Shown here: positions 23,417 through 35,099 of the stretch, in pieces
How the letters are laid out: every line of letters starts with the position of its first letter
Position numbering within the stretch: the stretch's first letter is position 1
NCBI RefSeq assembly: GCF_029784135.1
Contig: NC_073746.1
Coordinates: 142,294,556 to 142,358,555 of the forward strand
Source of the DNA: Toxorhynchites rutilus septentrionalis
Lineage: Eukaryota > Arthropoda > Insecta > Diptera > Culicidae
DNA: 64,000 nt
Reading direction: 5' to 3'
Program-made: the position numbers and the translations under genes
Notes under the pieces: generated by a model
Databases searched by the model: none
What the model was told of the DNA's origin: nothing
The model's input: the letters and a program-made list of their open reading frames with translations, nothing else

Positions 23417-24722
23417 AAGTCTGCTTCATTTAATATTGGAACAAATTCTTTTGCTCATTGTGGCGCTCCTAGTGGACGGATTTGGAAACTTTTTTCACCC
23501 ACGTGTCGGGAAATTCATTACCTTTCACCATGTATTTATGTCATAACACCAAACGATAGCATTTTGTAAACAACCGCCATGGAAGCCGAACGGAGAGATA
23601 AAATTGTGCACAGTTTTCTTGAAAATCCATTGTTGTCGGCATCTAAGTTAGCTAAACAGCTTAAAATGCCCAGAAATACCGTATGGCGTGTTATCAAGCA
23701 GTATAAGGAAACATTGACGACGGCTCGGAAGCCGCATTCGAAGCGTCGGAGTGGAACTGTCGACCGGAAACTGCGTGGGAAAGTCATCAAGGCCGTCAAG
23801 AGGAATCCCAATCTTTCAGACCGCGATTTGGCCAATAAGTTCCAGGCCGCTCACAGTACGGTGCGACGAATTCGTCTCCGGGAAGGAATTAGGTCATTCC
23901 GAGCCAGCAAACAGCCAAATCGGACGCTGAAGCAGAACAATGTGGCCAGAGTCCGTGCTCGAAAGCTGTACGACCAAGTGCTGACCAAGTTCGACGGATG
24001 TATTCTGATGGACGATGAGACCTACGTGAAGGCGGACTTTGGGCAAATCCCAGGTCAAAAATTTTATTTGGCGACGGCTCGGGGGGATGTACCTGCAAAA
24101 TTTATGTTCGTGTTTGCGGATAAATTCGCCCGCAAGTACATGATTTGGCAGGGGATATGCAGTTGTGGACAGAAAACCAAAGTCTTTCTCACTGACAAGA
24201 CAATGACATCAGAAGTCTACAAAAAAGAGTGCCTACAGAAACGGATTCTGCCGTTTATTCGTGCCCACGACCGTCCAGTAATGTTTTGGCCGGACCTCGC
24301 AAGCTGCCATTACAGCAAAACGGTTATGGAATGGTACGCAACGAACGGGGTCAGCGTAATACCGAAGGACCTCAACCCCCCAAACTGCCCCCAGTTCCGG
24401 CCGATAGAGAAATACTGGGCAATCACGAAGCGGAGGCTTAAGGCAAAGGGAAAACTTGTTAGGAACATGACTCAAATGAAGAACTGGTGGAATCAAATCG
24501 CCAAAACGGTGGACGAAAAGGGTGTGCGCCGCCTAATGTGCCGTATTACGGGAAAAGTACGAGAATTTCTTCGAAACAGCAATGAATATTTTTTTTAATT
24601 TTTTTTTATGAAAAAGTAAAGAAAATGCTACATTTGTATGAAAAACAAATTATGAATTCGTTAATAAATGACTGAACTACACGCAATTGTTTGTGTTCCA
24701 ATATTAAATGAAGCAGACTTTA
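23415..24722 (+). mobile_element. ITmD37E (DD37E Tc1/mariner-superfamily) transposon, apparently complete
   Basis: The element proper is 23417-24720 (1304 bp) with TA on both sides (23415-23416 and 24721-24722). The terminal inverted repeats begin AAGTCTGCTTCATTTAATAT and match perfectly for about 27 bp before diverging. It encodes one intact transposase. Length, TA target and D37E spacing match the ITmD37E family described from mosquitoes. Intact ends plus an intact ORF suggest recent arrival and possible autonomy; activity is not shown by sequence alone. Confidence 0.92.
23579..24598 (+). CDS. ITmD37E transposase, 339 aa
   Basis: Cut-and-paste transposase acting in the nucleus on its own TIRs. 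The N-terminus has two helix-turn-helix segments, about residues 8-45 (ENPLLSASKLAKQLKMPRNT) and 75-105 (NPNLSDRDLANKF), separated by a basic stretch (KPHSKRRSG) that may bind the minor groove or act as a nuclear signal. The DDE domain shows MDDETYVKAD (D146), FWPDLASCHYS (D239) and CPQFRPIEKYW (E277). Exactly 37 residues separate D239 and E277, giving DD37E. The ATG at 23579 sits 162 bp inside the left TIR with no upstream in-frame extension needed. The stop lies at 24596-24598. Full length for the family, no stop or frameshift seen. Confidence 0.92.
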   Translation: MEAERRDKIVHSFLENPLLSASKLAKQLKMPRNTVWRVIKQYKETLTTARKPHSKRRSGTVDRKLRGKVIKAVKRNPNLSDRDLANKFQAAHSTVRRIRLREGIRSFRASKQPNRTLKQNNVARVRARKLYDQVLTKFDGCILMDDETYVKADFGQIPGQKFYLATARGDVPAKFMFVFADKFARKYMIWQGICSCGQKTKVFLTDKTMTSEVYKKECLQKRILPFIRAHDRPVMFWPDLASCHYSKTVMEWYATNGVSVIPKDLNPPNCPQFRPIEKYWAITKRRLKAKGKLVRNMTQMKNWWNQIAKTVDEKGVRRLMCRITGKVREFLRNSNEYFF

Positions 24723-24777
24723 TTAGTTGAAATTAGTGTAGTCTAACACTTATTTTTAAAGTATGTTATTGTGTTGT

Positions 24778-25302
24778 ACAGGGTCTTTCAGAATAAACGC
24801 TCACGCAAAAAAAATCGAATAGTTTCTTATAATTTTTTTTTGGTCCGTCGATGGTAACACTGCATTCCCAACTTCGGGACGATAATATTCGGCTACTCGT
24901 TCAGTCTGATCGGATGGTTTTTAGTGCCAAGATGTACAAATTTTCAAGAACGTGTATTTTTGGTGAAATCGTATTACTCGAGCAACCAAAGCCTTAATGA
25001 AGCTTTGTTCTCTTATGGAAAGAATTTCTCGTCGTCGATTAATTCCTCTGGGGGTACGTGAAGAACCGTTGCTATGGTCATAAGCCACAAAATTTGGAGG
25101 AACTTTAACAAAAAATAACTCGGATTTTCAACAGCATCGAAGTCGTAATGTTAGAGTTGTGCTTGAAGAATTTTGTTCACCGTTTAAAACGAGTTGTCGA
25201 AAAAATGGGTGGTCACATCGAAAATGTCCTAAAATAAGCTTTATTTTCGTTTTTCACTTTTGTAGTAGTAATTAAAATTTGTTGCGCGAGCTTTTAATCT
25301 GT
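24778..25302 (+). mobile_element. Internally deleted DNA transposon with transposase remnants
   Basis: The left end has CAGAATAAACGCTCACGCAA (about 24790). An inverted relative, TTGCGCGAGCTTTTAATCTG, ends at about 25302 (16 of 20 bases match). Between them are decayed fragments: ERVFLVKSYYSS with QSLNEA near the start, typical of the N-terminal HTH domain of IS630/mariner-related transposases, and VVEKMGGHIENVL at 25195-25235, typical of their C-terminus. The DDE core is deleted. Non-coding. Confidence 0.6.
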
Positions 25303-26792
25303 ATTAGAGGTATCAACTATTTTATGGGATCAGCAGTACCCACTCAAAATTTATTGAAACTTTGGTGGCGTGGAGATATTAGCTAATGAAAAATTTCACA
25401 CGCTTAATTTTTCCCAAAATTGATGCAAAGTAATCAACATTGTTTTGAAAGAGCAATCCTTCTTGTGCCTTGAAGAGTAAATTGATATAGCTGAAAAGGG
25501 AAGCTCCTACAAAAATATGTTAACCCTTAGCGAACGAATGCCGCCATACTCGCGACATTGCAAATATTCTAAAAAAGTAGAATGATCTGAGCCTTGGGGC
25601 ACGGACGGAAGTTTGACGTAGGACTGTGATTGTTCAGAACAGTTGTTTTGTTCCAATGTAATTCTCTTTTCATTGTTCAGAAATATGTTAGTTTAACTCT
25701 TTTGAAACTCCAATTAAAAGCCCTAGAAAGGGCCGTTTGTTATATGTACTCATAACCGTCAAACAGTTTGTAACGAACAAAAGAAAGAAAATCAGCTTCT
25801 AGTAGGAACTGTCTAACTGAAAATGGTTTATGAATATCAGTCTGACACATAACAGAGTGCAACGATAGATGGAGAATATGGGGATCGGTGAACAAAAAAA
25901 TATATATATCATCATTGATTACATTGAATATGAAGTTTAAGGGGAAAAAACAAAAAAACAAGTTGAAAATACTTACGATTTCGTGATATTTTGAGGTAAA
26001 ATGCACATGAAATCACGAAGTTGCTCCATTTTAAATGATGATATTGTTATTTCTTTCTATTGTGTTATTCTTATTATAGGCAAAAGCTTTTTCGGTGAAA
26101 CAATGTTCGTTTGCAGACTATCACAATCAAGTCGTATTGGTTCTACTGCTCAATCCATCATAGAAGGAATTAAGTCTTTGAGAATTATGAATATGAGTCA
26201 TGAAGATTATTAATATTTTATTTCGTTTCATTTTTGTGATGCGATGTAATGCCGATCTCAATAAGTCCTCACATTATAATTGCTGCCATCCTCCTAGTAT
26301 TGATATCATTTTTCACTGTACAATTGCCCATGTTTTCGCAGCCCGGAAGACACTGGCTTAAGATGTTCGTCATCCCGTCATATTTGTCTCAGGCGAAAAA
26401 ATGCTGGATAAATTTGCCGTCTAATGCTATATATTATAACATATATCATAAGAACGATTCTGCGTAATATGCATTTGAAAACTCTTAATAAACGTTAAAT
26501 TTTTCGTAGAGTGATTTCTTTATAAATCAAAGACGTAGTCCTACGTCAAAAATTGAATGCCGCCATACATGCGGCATTCCGTTATATTTCAGGAATTATG
26601 GTAGGTTATGCCTTTTTGATGCATGGAACTTGATCTAGAGCTTTTCTTCCCGCCTTTCCGCACCTTTTCTCGCTCTGGAAATAAAGCACTTAATTTACTA
26701 AAAATCCGTCGACCAACTGGTCATCGTTGTAGAAAAAATGCGCTCGTTCGTTAAAGGTTAAAGTTATTACTTTTAGCAATTGTCTATACAAA
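25303..26792. other. Unassigned AT-rich stretch with two short palindromes
   Basis: GACGTAG-TC-CTACGTC at 26532-26547 is a perfect 7-bp inverted repeat. At 26555-26579 the arms GAATGCCGC and GCGGCATTC flank a 7-nt loop. A decayed relative of the second (GAATGCCGCCATACTCGCG) lies near 25545. Short frames (70-88 codons) show no domains. Confidence 0.5.
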
Positions 26793-27170
26793 GCGCGGAC
26801 TCGATTATATACAGTCTCTGATTTCTGTTCACTGTATATAATGTATATGATCGAGTCAAAAAAATATCTTTTTTATTCTTGTTTTGAAAATAAAAGAAGA
26901 ATATAATTTTTGATTCATCCCCTTAAAGTCAGAAAAAACCTTTCTCACATGATTTTTTTTCCAGAATCCCTCAGGGAGTGATAGATGATCATACATTGGG
27001 TTTCATAACTATAGAACCACTTTTTCTGAGTTTCCAGAGATATGTAAGAAGTCGGTTGAATCGAAGTATATAGTGTAGGATATAATAACTATATTCATTT
27101 ATGAGACTGGACATTTGAGCTTTATTGTTATGTCCAGGCGCGGAACATTCAAAAAACTAAAATTCCAGTG
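26793..27170. mobile_element. Fragment of a DNA element with GCGCGGACTCG end, copy 1
   Basis: The end GCGCGGACTCGATTATATAC (26793) is followed within 35 bp by its inverse (ACTGTATATAAT to GATCGAGTC), giving a terminal hairpin. The body (AAAATAAAAGA to AAAGTCAGAAAA, then GTGATAGATGATCATA) matches 45112-45500 and partly 62015-62200. The far end is not present here. Superfamily unknown. Confidence 0.5.
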
Positions 27171-27564
27171 TTTCATAACTATAGAACCAGATGGAAAATC
27201 ACTCACTGCTGTACAAAAATAACGTCAATTTCACATGAATTATAATAAGTTTCTAATTCGTTAATCATCTTTAGATCTCAATCAGTTCAAATAATCCATT
27301 CGGGGTGGTGTCGACCAAGCCGCGTCATGTTGTATTGTGTATCTCGTTCTACGCAGAAGATACTACTCGTTCAAGCTCTTCAAATCACTCATACTGCTTG
27401 TGAGTTGCATCTACTATTTGTACAATCACTCCTTATAAGTCCTTGACAGGGTTTTGATTTGGTAAACAAGCATGAAACCATATCATGACTTTCCGGATTT
27501 TATGAATTGATGCCAAATTATCCAATTACCACATTGTTTTTGATCCAAAAACTGCAGTAAATGA
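27171..27564. other. No gene recognised
   Basis: AT-rich, no domain-bearing ORF and no terminal repeats seen. Confidence 0.35.
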
Positions 27565-28373
27565 TTCTGAAGTAGGATTGGGCGATCTCGGATCGATTTT
27601 TAGAAGATCGATCTTTTGTACTCGATAAAATCGAGAAAATCGATTTTTTTGCTTTCGATTCTTCGATTCTGTAGATTTGTTTTTTTTTATTATACGTCGA
27701 TTTTAATCTCACCAAAGACCATCTAACAATTTTTTTAAAACATAATGCCAACATTTGAATCGCTTCATCTACGATTTACTTCCGTACAAATGTTGATAGA
27801 GACAGAACTAGCGGCAGCTACTGAGAGGATGTACTGTAACCAGTGGCTAATAGGATCACTGAACTAGATGATGACATCGATTTCAGGCGAAAAGTTGTTT
27901 TTAGAACTGGCACCAAAATCAAGAATCGGCTTCGACTAAATGATAGATGTATGGCACGATTGGCTCCCATGGGATCGTTGTCAGCTAAGTTCTGCGCAGA
28001 TACTGGGGTTGTAGAAATTCTAATAATGCCTTTTCAATAATTTTATCTAATACCGATTGACGGCACGAGATGAAAACCCTGGAATTTTTTTTCTGGACTT
28101 TAAAATTTTTGTGGCCATGGAGCTGAGGAACGCAATGCTTTTTATGTTGAAAAAGAAATATGATTTTTTGTATTCCCTGTTTAAAGAAAAGTTGACACTC
28201 CAATATAATAAGCAGATTAATTGGAAAAAAATCTTTTGATTTTTCAAAGATCGATTCGCCAAAGATCGATTCTTTGGTACCAATTTTATCAGTGGATCGA
28301 TCCCTACGCCGTTTGGAAAATCGGTTCGACTAAATCGATCTTTTTATAAAGATCGCCCAATTCTATTCTGAAG
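27565..28373. mobile_element. Non-autonomous hAT-like element with 8-bp target duplication
   Basis: The element (27573-28365, 793 bp) has TIRs TAGGATTGGGCGATCT and its inverse with one mismatch. The direct repeat TTCTGAAG flanks it at 27565-27572 and 28366-28373. An 8-bp duplication with a TAG-start TIR is the hAT signature. Subterminal regions are packed with GATCGAT/ATCGATC motifs, plausible transposase binding sites. The short frames inside (65-78 codons) show no hAT domain. Confidence 0.85.
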
Positions 28374-28599
28374 TATTTTGCTGCACTTCAGACTGTTCAT
28401 TTGTGTTGATGGTGAGCTATCTAAACCAGGCCTTTTTTAAACGGTTTTATTTAGCTTGCCCTGTAATCTGTTTGTATGTTTGTAACATGTTTGTTTGTAG
28501 CGCTGACCCACATTAATAGAAATTTGACCCCCTTCCTGTTGACCGATTGATCTGAAATTTGGAACACACTCTTATCTCTGTAGTGATTATATAACTACG

Positions 28600-29460
28600 T
28601 ATTTCATGATATTGAAAATCCAAGATGGCGGCCGCTACAAAATGGCGGATCACATATTTTCTCAAAACCTCATCAATATGGGGTTTCCAAAACTCCATCA
28701 ATATGGATATCAAATGAAAGGGCTTGACTGGTAGAATACGGTTGTTCAAGAAAAATGCAAATCCAAGATGGCTGCCACTACAAAATGGCGGACTACATAT
28801 TTTCACAAAACTTCATTAATATGGGTATCAAATGAAAGGGCTTGACTAGTAGAACACGGTTATTTATGAAAAATGCAAATCCATCAAAATCCTACCAAAT
28901 GGCGGACTACATATTATGTCAAAACCCCATTAATATGGGTATCAAACGAAAGGGCTTGACTAGTAGAACACAGTTATTTATGAAAAATGCAAATCTATGT
29001 CCACTGCCACTACCAAATGGCGGGCTGCATATTTTCTCAAAACCCGATTAATATGGGTATCGAATGAAAAATAGTAGATCATGAAAAAACCGAATCCAAG
29101 ATGGCCGCAATCACAGAATAGCAAATTACTTTATTAAATGACTTTATTAAGCTCTAACTATTCGTATGTATGTTTGTATGTCTGTAGGGTTGTCCCACAT
29201 TAATAGAAATTTGACCAAAAGGAACTAACCGAATTTATAAAATACCTTTATCTCTGCTGTCATTTTAAAACTGCTTATCTTGAAAACTCCAATTTGGCCG
29301 CCGCTACAAAATAGCTGATTCCATATCATCTCAAAAAAAAGGTTGATTGATATATGTGTATCAAACGAACGAACTTGACTTGGAGAACACATTATGTATT
29401 TTCTGCAATCCACTCGATATCGGTATCAAATGAAATTTTTTGACTGATGGAATACAGTAC
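28600..29460. repeat. Minisatellite, about five units of 100-140 bp
   Basis: The unit carries AATCCAAGATGGCGGCCGCT, then ACAAAATGGCGGA and ATATGGGTATCAAATGAAAG. Copies begin near 28616, 28757, 28875, 28989 and 29091, with a weaker one near 29285. The CTTGACTAGTAGAACAC segment recurs between them. Preceded by CCACATTAATAGAAATTTGA at 28509, repeated at 29197. Confidence 0.75.
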
Positions 29461-29521
29461 AATGGTTTTATTGTAGAGAAATATTCTAATGAAACAGATA
29501 ATATACTAAAAACTAGAAAAT

Positions 29522-29890
29522 GAAATAAGTAGAAAATCTTTTTAAGTTAAACGGTTTAATTGTGGTTGAACATAATAATGTACTAAAAGCTAGAAAATAA
29601 TTAGGCAAGTAGCAGTTAGCAGTTATCATACCTCTCTTTTATTAGTCTAGGGCATAGATAAGACTAAAATAAAATCGTGGGACACGTTGGATTTCCATTA
29701 CCCACAATTAGCGAATTCATCATATGTCCCACGATTTTATTTTAGTCTTATCAATGCCCTAGACTAATAAAGGAAAGGTATGATAACTGCTAACTGTTAC
29801 TTGCCTAATTATTTTCTAGCTTTTAGTACATTATTATGTTTAATCACAGTTAAACCGTTTAACTTAAAAAGTTTTTTTACTTATTTTATA
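29522..29890. mobile_element. Long palindromic MITE, copy 1
   Basis: The arms 29522-29684 and 29725-29890 are inverted copies around a 40-nt loop. Landmarks are TAGTCTAGGGCAT with ATAAGACTAAAATAAAATCG on the left and their inverses on the right. Nearly the whole element is stem. A second copy lies at 35335-35705 with the same flank on its left. Confidence 0.85.
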
Positions 29891-31903
29891 AACCACTCAA
29901 AATGCTTAACATCGAAGCCGCTAAAATTCCATCCACACGCGGAATCATGTACGATTTTCGATTTTGGTTTCCCTTTTCCACTTTTGATCAGTGTCCATTG
30001 CCATAGGGTGGTTTATATATTTTAGAATAGCATGTAGAAGGTATTCTCATTAACAGAAATTTGAAATTCAAAATGTAACTATACAAATCAACCACCTGCT
30101 CATATCACCCCCATTATCCGTATTACCCGCACTTCCCATACTCGCATAAATTAAAAGTTGAATTAAATAATTAAACTCCATATTGAGTTTGCAGCTAAAG
30201 TGAATAAGATGAAATGTGATGTAACAACATTTGATATACCATCTACGGAGAATGATCATGTTAATTCATCGGCGTCCACAAACCATCATGAAACAAGCAC
30301 AATCGATTCTTGTTTGCATCTAGCGTTTCGAACAGTCCATTCCCTATTCGTATTACACCCAAATGATTTTCCTATATTATGATAAATGACATCAACTCAT
30401 TGACTTCGAATACTGTCGATAATTCAGCTGAAAGCCGCAATGAGATTTATTCTAATCAATCACGGACGAAGTGCAGCTGTATTCGCGTGTTCCAAACTTT
30501 TGCCTTCTCATTCAATTTGCGGCAAAAAAGATTTATGAAGGCAGATACTTTGAAGGCGTGATAGATGATGATAGGCAAACTTCTGATCCGATAATAACAA
30601 TCATAATCTTCCCCGGAGGGTGATGAATGCATTTGGCTGAATCAAAATCCACCTGAGACAAGCTTTTTTTCTTCCTTCACGCGAAAATCAATACCCTTCA
30701 ATCCCTGCGCCGCCAAATGTGACACACTGGTAAGTGGATTATAGTTCGAAAACGAATTACGAATGCATGAGCTAAATTAATTGGATGCACATAAGGTGAT
30801 AAATCTATCCGATTCTAATTCGATTCATCAACGCCTCTGTGCTGTACCGGCTGCCATCTTGACTAATGGACACCGGAGTCGAAGTTGCTCTGCAAGATCC
30901 GGAAGCCAATCACCGAAGGCGAACGGTGTGAACGTGTTGATAGACACTCATTAAACTTTCAGTAATCTTTGGTCAGCTCTTGTGATTTGTTTAATTGAAT
31001 TTCTCATCCTCTGCCGGACCTCGCTTTCGTCTGAGGTCCAGCTGTACAGCTTCGTAGCTCGGAAGAGGATTTAATACGAGAGCTCGAAACTCTACCGCTC
31101 TATCGATTTACTGTCCGGAACTTTCCAGAGCGAAAGAAAATCCGAACGCTTTCGAGTGAAATCAAATTAGCTAAAACATTTGATCAGAAGCTAGAGGAGT
31201 CGAGCGGTGACTGTTTCCTGTGGGGATTCCCCCTGAAGAACACTAATAACCTCTACGAGAGACTTTAAGGATTTAAATCTCTACACCCACGCTTCACAAT
31301 TCCCTGTCTCTAGGACGGTTCATTCGATAGAATGAAAAGCGCTCGCATCATCTCCTGTATAACTTTGTTAGAAGTCAAATGAACGGAGGAAAATTATTAA
31401 TTCAATAAGTACAAACACAAACAGACACGGGCGGGTAGCCATGCTCACCTTGGCTTTGGCCCGACGGAGAACACAGGTTCCGCTTTGATTTATCATCTCG
31501 GTGTTGTTTTGGTGGCGTAACCAAATGGAACCACGCTTGGGATGGGATTTAAACGATTTCGCACACACGGAGAAACATAGAATCGGAACGAAAGTGTAGG
31601 TAATGTGTTTACACAAAACATCAAACGTGAGACTCGTGAAATTATTAATCAAATATAATGCGGGATGGTTCACAGCATTTGCCACGGAGTGCTGTCTGGA
31701 AAATACGACTTTCTGAATGTTATCAATATTCTTAAGTTTCAAGATCTTTTTGTAGTTGTGTAGTTGGCTAGATTCAAATTGACACACACACACACATTAG
31801 AATTGGATTCCATCAAATGAGATGAGAATGTTACAAAAGCGAAACCAAATTACAAAAATTTGTTTTCCATGGTAGTTTTTAATTACGACCTTACCATAGT
31901 TTC
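29891..31903. other. No gene recognised
   Basis: Two small open frames on plus (30200-30382, 30379-30561) and one on minus (31793-31368, 141 codons) carry no recognisable domain. The 30600-31360 part is of higher complexity and may be unique host DNA. A (CA)n tract is at about 31780-31793. Confidence 0.4.
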
Positions 31904-32033
31904 TACTTCCGTGGCCGAGTTGTCAAAGCGTGTTATTTGGCATTGGAAATCTCAACGCAATTACGCAAGTAATACCTATGTTGAGACGGCAAAGGTTCCT
32001 CTGGGAACGTTCGTGCCATTCGAGAAGAAGCCT
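31904..32033 (+). mobile_element. SINE, internally deleted relative of 4269-4538
   Basis: CTTCCGTGGCCGAGT matches the A-box region of the SINE at 4271. The sequence then jumps straight to the distal body (GCGTGTTATTTGGCAT to GTGCCATTCGAGAAGAAG). The B box and about 130 bp are missing, so it lacks a complete internal promoter. Confidence 0.75.
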
Positions 32034-33130
32034 ACGAGGAATGAGTACCTAACATTGTATCGCATGTGTTAGGAACGTATTTTGAATCCTCCGACGAGTG
32101 AAGAAAAATCCAATCAACATGATAAAACCTATTAGGCTACCCAATACTCCGGCGGGCACACTCGATTTTGGCCTTTTTCTTCTCCCCCTCCGAAACGGAA
32201 GGGTGGTAATTTCAGTGAGCACCACTCATTTGAATTCATGCCGATAGCGTCATCATCATCTTCGTCGTCGTCCTCCACTTCGCTCCATCCGGCACTATTA
32301 TCCACATTTGCCCTCAATTGCTCACGAACGGAACCCTCCCTCAGCGCACGGCCCGGGCCAAACTCATCAGACTTCCGGTCAGAGGAAACATTTTTCTACA
32401 CTCCACTTCTTGGCCGAAACATTCATCCTTTCGGCCACTGAATCTTTAGGTTTTTTTTCTCTCTGTATCTCTTGCGTTCATTTCGGTAAGAACCCCGCAG
32501 CGCACGATCACCGAAACGTATATAAAATATCCATTCCAACCTCCTTTTTCCCAATGCTAATATACGTGAGTCTATACATTTCCCCACCCCAAGCCGGAGC
32601 ACTCTCAGCATGAGAAATAGCTATAATTTAGTGTGTTAAACAATTTTCCGAGTAACGGAAACCCAAACTAAAGAAAATTCACTTGATTTATTTTTATTAT
32701 ATTTTAACGTTGTAGATGCGATTTCTTATCCTCCTCGGGTATGTATGTGTATGTGTGCGCATATACACTCCATATCTGGGAGAAGAAACGTTCAGCTTAT
32801 CCACATATCCTTGATTGCTTGCCGGTGGTATTTTGTGTGCGCTGTGGATGCTTTCAGGAGGAAGCCGTTGATGATGGTTCTTCCATGCCTTTCCGCTTTC
32901 TTGTCCATCAAACGGGGGGAAATTCAATGGGGCGTGCTCTGAGGGGACCACGAAAGCGGACGAAATACTCTGCAATCCATTTCAGGCCGGTCTCGCAAGT
33001 GTTGGCAGAAACTATAATGGAATTCAGGCCACGATACACTGAGAAATTAATACGAATTTGTCTCATTTGGATCTGATATAGAAGACTAGAACCAGTTATA
33101 TACTTAGTGTTTCGAGCTTTATCAAATACT
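32034..33130. other. No gene recognised
   Basis: Includes TCATCATCATCTTCGTCGTC, a trinucleotide-rich tract (about 32251-32272), inside a 61-codon minus frame with an Asp-rich run, and frames up to 113 codons on both strands (32741-33076 plus, 33249-32908 minus) without domains. Moderately high complexity; possibly host non-coding sequence. Confidence 0.4.
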
Positions 33131-34255
33131 AGCTGACCCGGCAAACTTCGTCCCGCCCAAAATTTGTTTTTTTTTGTTATCAATACCTTCAAACATTCCC
33201 GTTTTCTTACCATGAGCAAATTCATGGGTTCAATCGCAGAACTGTTCATTGATTGATCTTCTAATAGACCCCGTTGAATTTACCTTTCACTGTAAAATTC
33301 CTAGTATTTCTAACGAAACTCATCATTATAATATCAGATAATTTTCAGACACAATTCTCGTTCAAGATGTTTCAACCACTTGCAAATAACAGGTTAGCGC
33401 AAACATCAAATGGACTAACAGCATTTGTCACTATGTAATTGTAGAATATATGGGGATTTAATTTTCCGAATTTTCCCTTTTTCCTTCAGAGTTTTCCGAA
33501 AATTTTCAATTGTAATGTTTTTTCAACACACTGATAGATATTTTTCATTATCTTCTCCTACACTTTAAGCATATTCGCTGAACTAAATGTTATTTTTTTT
33601 ATATTTATTCTTTCTATTTTGGTCCACTGCTTCGTTTTTTCTTCTTTTTTTTCTGGTATGGGTCGTTTCATGTAGCACATGGACATTAACAGATTTAAGG
33701 TAATTTGATTTCAGACCACTGTCGGCCGAATCATGTCCACACTCACCTGCGGGAGCTGTTGGGGGAGGACCGATAAGCAACAGTCGGTCACGTGCTTCAC
33801 GGCAGGAATCTCCCAAATTCCTCACTACTGGTGTCAAACCACCATAAAAACATTTATGGCACCCTAAAACCTCCACATGCCAAATTTGGTTCCATTTGCT
33901 TGATTAGTTCTCGAGTTATACAGAAATGTATGCTTTAGTTGTATGGCAGTACCACACCCCCCCCCCCCCTTCTGAGAGAGGGGAGGAATGTCTATTCACC
34001 ATGGAAACGGTTCGTGTCCTATAAAACATTCGCATTATAAATTTGACTCCATAAGCTTGATTAGTTTTCGAATTATGCAGAAATTTGTGTTTCAATTGTA
34101 TGGCAGTCCCCCCTTAGAGAGTGGGGAGGGGTCTCAAACTATCACGAAAACCTTCCTCGGCCCCAAAAACCCCTACATACCAATTTTCATGTTGATCGGT
34201 TCAGTAGTTTCCGAGTCCATAAGAATCAGACAGACAGACAGACAGACAGAAATCC

Positions 34256-34260
<5 letters not shown>
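33131..34260 (-). mobile_element. Satellite-bearing element (GTCAGCTAG/GTCT type), copy B, inverted
   Basis: Starts ACTAGCTGACCCGGCAAACT and ends with (ACAG)n followed by AAATCCA, the reverse of copy A. About two units of the internal satellite remain (33850-34110). A C homopolymer lies near 33957-33970. The segment near 33390-33520 (GCGCAAACATCAAATGGACT) matches the inverse of copy D at about 48290-48350 but is absent from copy A. The nearby 97-codon minus frame is not recognised. Confidence 0.65.

Positions 34261-34338
<78 letters not shown>
34261..34338. repeat. (AT)n microsatellite, about 76 bp
   Basis: An uninterrupted TA dinucleotide tract directly after the (ACAG)n of copy B. Copy A likewise abuts a TA-rich tract. 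The apparent Ile-Tyr repeat peptide here is an artefact of the tract. Confidence 0.95.
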
Positions 34339-34344
<6 letters not shown>

Positions 34345-35099
34345 TCTCAGCATAAACTGTACTGTACGGTCAAAGTGATAGTACCAAGTGATTGGAGGAG
34401 ACTACGCAGGGAACACTTGTATCACTAGATTTGTTCTAAATATAAAAAGCAAAGTTCGACGTTTTTCAAATATTATTTGTATTTTTTGAAGAATTTAGCA
34501 AATGGAACAAATTTGTGAAAATTTTCATAATTTGATGAAGTGTTTCCACACGTACAAATTTATTAGGAAAGGTACATATTTTTTCGTTATTTTTGGTACA
34601 GATTCTGTATGGTACAGATTTTTGTCAAAAAGTACAGATTGGTACAGATTTTTCCGCGTGTGAAATTTATCTCGAAAGTTTATTAATTGATGGTATGCAA
34701 TCTAAATTTAGAAAGACTGTGTATAGATATCATCAAACAGACGAGTGATTCAAGGCTAGCAAATGTCAATGTATATTGAATTCGACTCGTATTGCGTCGG
34801 CGGTTTGAGACCATCTCCTCGTTAGATAGTGACTTCGCCCCCCTTACATTGACCTCAGAATAAATTTCATTACCGGAAAATAAATTAACAGTAAAAATTG
34901 CCAGCGGCGTTAATACGTAAGTACTAGTATTTGAAGTAAGTAAACCTATATGTAAAGGAAGCAAGTAAATATAATCCCTCTTATTCCACGCGGCGAGTGA
35001 CCTGAGCTACTTTACTTTTCAACTTCTTTTTGATACACGAGTCGATAACATATGAGGACACGACTTCAACAATTCTCAACTTCCACATCTGAAATGACT
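34339..35099. other. No gene recognised
   Basis: AT-rich; GGTACAGATT occurs three times near 34598-34650. A 93-codon minus frame (34964-34683) shows no domain. Confidence 0.4.

Noticed and set aside
31368..31793. 141-codon minus frame
   Set aside because: Starts in a (CA)n tract, has no recognisable domain or supporting context; could be chance. Left as unassigned.
34199..34338. 116-codon frame ending in an Ile-Tyr repeat
   Set aside because: It reads through the (ACAG)n and (AT)n microsatellites of a repeat element; no protein meaning.
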